Positions 63,540 to 64,000 of a stretch of 64,000 bases of DNA are shown here, piece by piece (position 1 is the stretch's first letter; each line of letters opens with the position of its first letter). The stretch lies in NCBI GenBank assembly GCA_963716115.1, contig CAVQSZ010000003.1:52765-116764 (forward strand). The letters are read 5' to 3'. The notes under the pieces were generated by a model. It searched no databases, was not told the origin of the DNA, and saw only the letters and a list, made by a program, of their open reading frames with translations. A program made the position numbers and the translations under genes. Origin of the DNA: AP-15 sp963716115 (GTDB lineage Bacteria > Pseudomonadota > Alphaproteobacteria > ATCC43930 > CGMCC-115725).

Positions 63540-64000
63540 ATGCTCAAGCCAATCCTCGCCGGGCTCTTTGGCGCCGCGCTGCTCAACAGTGGAGCGCTGG
63601 CGCAATGCGCCACCGTAATCCCCAACAACCTGGCCAACGGCACAACAGCCGATGCAGCCAAGGTGATGACCAACTTCGACTGGCTGACCAATTGTGTCGG
63701 GGGCTCGAGTTTGACGGTCGGTCCGGACACCGGTCGATGGGAGCAGCAGGCTGTCCGATTTCAGCAGACGGTTGCCGGCAGCCCGGCATATTTGACGCTG
63801 ATGCCCAAGGCCGCGAGCACGGTAGCCGGCCTTCGCCTTTATAACTCGGATGATCCCGGCAACGTCGCCGACGCCGAGCTCACGGTGACCGGCGCGGCCG
63901 CCGCCATGCAAGCCTTCAGGTGGGGCAGCGGGACCGCGGTCACCTCGATGAACATCAACTTCCCGACCGTCCAATTTTCGGGTATCGGCACGACTGCGAG
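63540..64000 (+). CDS. Secreted tail-fibre-like protein, truncated by the window end
   Basis: At least 153 aa, no stop before 64000. ATG at 63540 begins MLKPILAGLFGAALLNS with signal cleavage near ALA-QC. The following VIPNNLANGTTADAAKVM is the N-terminal signature of a group of alphaproteobacterial phage-tail-fibre or host-interaction proteins; the rest (LTVGPDTGRWEQQ, SPAYLTLMPKAAS, TVTGAAAAMQAF) is beta-rich. GAAGGCGACAGC precedes the start as a weak ribosome site. Function cannot be settled from the fragment. Confidence 0.55.
   Translation, partial: MLKPILAGLFGAALLNSGALAQCATVIPNNLANGTTADAAKVMTNFDWLTNCVGGSSLTVGPDTGRWEQQAVRFQQTVAGSPAYLTLMPKAASTVAGLRLYNSDDPGNVADAELTVTGAAAAMQAFRWGSGTAVTSMNINFPTVQFSGIGTTA

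Noticed and set aside
63186..64000. Prophage boundary
   Set aside because: A tail-fibre-like ORF alone is not enough; no integrase, attachment repeat or capsid/terminase gene is visible before the window ends.

Overview
The window reads as chromosomal DNA of a very GC-rich (about 70%) bacterium, most likely an alphaproteobacterium of the Rhodospirillales or a related order. This rests on the xthA-erpA pairing, Liv-type and carbohydrate ABC transporters with Tat-like leaders, RTX/beta-roll repeats, and queC, PutA and DUF924 genes of alphaproteobacterial style. The assignment is inferred from gene content, not from a search. There is no rRNA, CRISPR array, IS element or clear prophage. One tRNA is present, tRNA-Lys(CUU) at 44713-44788.

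Layout. 1-13.3 kb is metabolic: a Cys/Met-type PLP enzyme behind a luciferase-like oxidoreductase, a cupin, a zinc alcohol dehydrogenase, an amidohydrolase, a SelA-like PLP enzyme, queC, PutA and a MATE exporter. 13.3-23.8 kb holds two PEP-CTERM surface proteins, a CobW GTPase, an LVIVD propeller/triple-RidA operon, a NIPSNAP protein and a class A penicillin-binding protein. 23.7-28.2 kb holds hisI and the ATPase and binding-protein genes of a branched-chain amino-acid-type ABC system, without its permeases; an 830-bp G/T-skewed gap without a recognisable gene separates them. 28.7-33.8 kb is one giant Calx-beta/RTX adhesin-like gene. 34-38.8 kb holds a hydantoinase, a ClC transporter and a gamma-glutamyltransferase. 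38.8-43.9 kb is a polysaccharide cluster: three glycosyltransferases and a capsule-type protein. 44-52.7 kb holds a lipoprotein, the tRNA, prolyl iminopeptidase, a PagL-like lipid A deacylase and a carbohydrate ABC operon with two paralogous binding proteins around one permease/ATPase set. 53-64 kb holds xthA, erpA, a third PEP-CTERM protein, an AceE-like TPP enzyme, a YncE-like propeller, a coiled-coil protein, an alpha/beta hydrolase, DUF924, an SDR, and at the right edge a one-repeat RHS protein followed by a tail-fibre-like ORF cut by the window end.

Most notable signals. Two of the three PEP-CTERM genes carry perfect sigma-54 (-24/-12) promoters, and both also share an upstream motif about 50 bp away. 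The MATE gene has a 25-codon upstream ORF, an intrinsic-terminator hairpin and a competing anti-terminator pairing. The giant RTX gene lies between the 3' end of an ABC binding-protein gene and a second, 21-bp-deleted copy of that same 3' end. A single polypeptide carries three RidA folds.

Quality warning: eight loci are interrupted by twelve single-base frameshifts (eight +1 and four -1, the latter all in the RTX repeats). The flanking protein sequence continues perfectly across each break, so many are probably base-calling or consensus errors rather than real decay. These loci are typed as pseudogene below, with the merged reading given.
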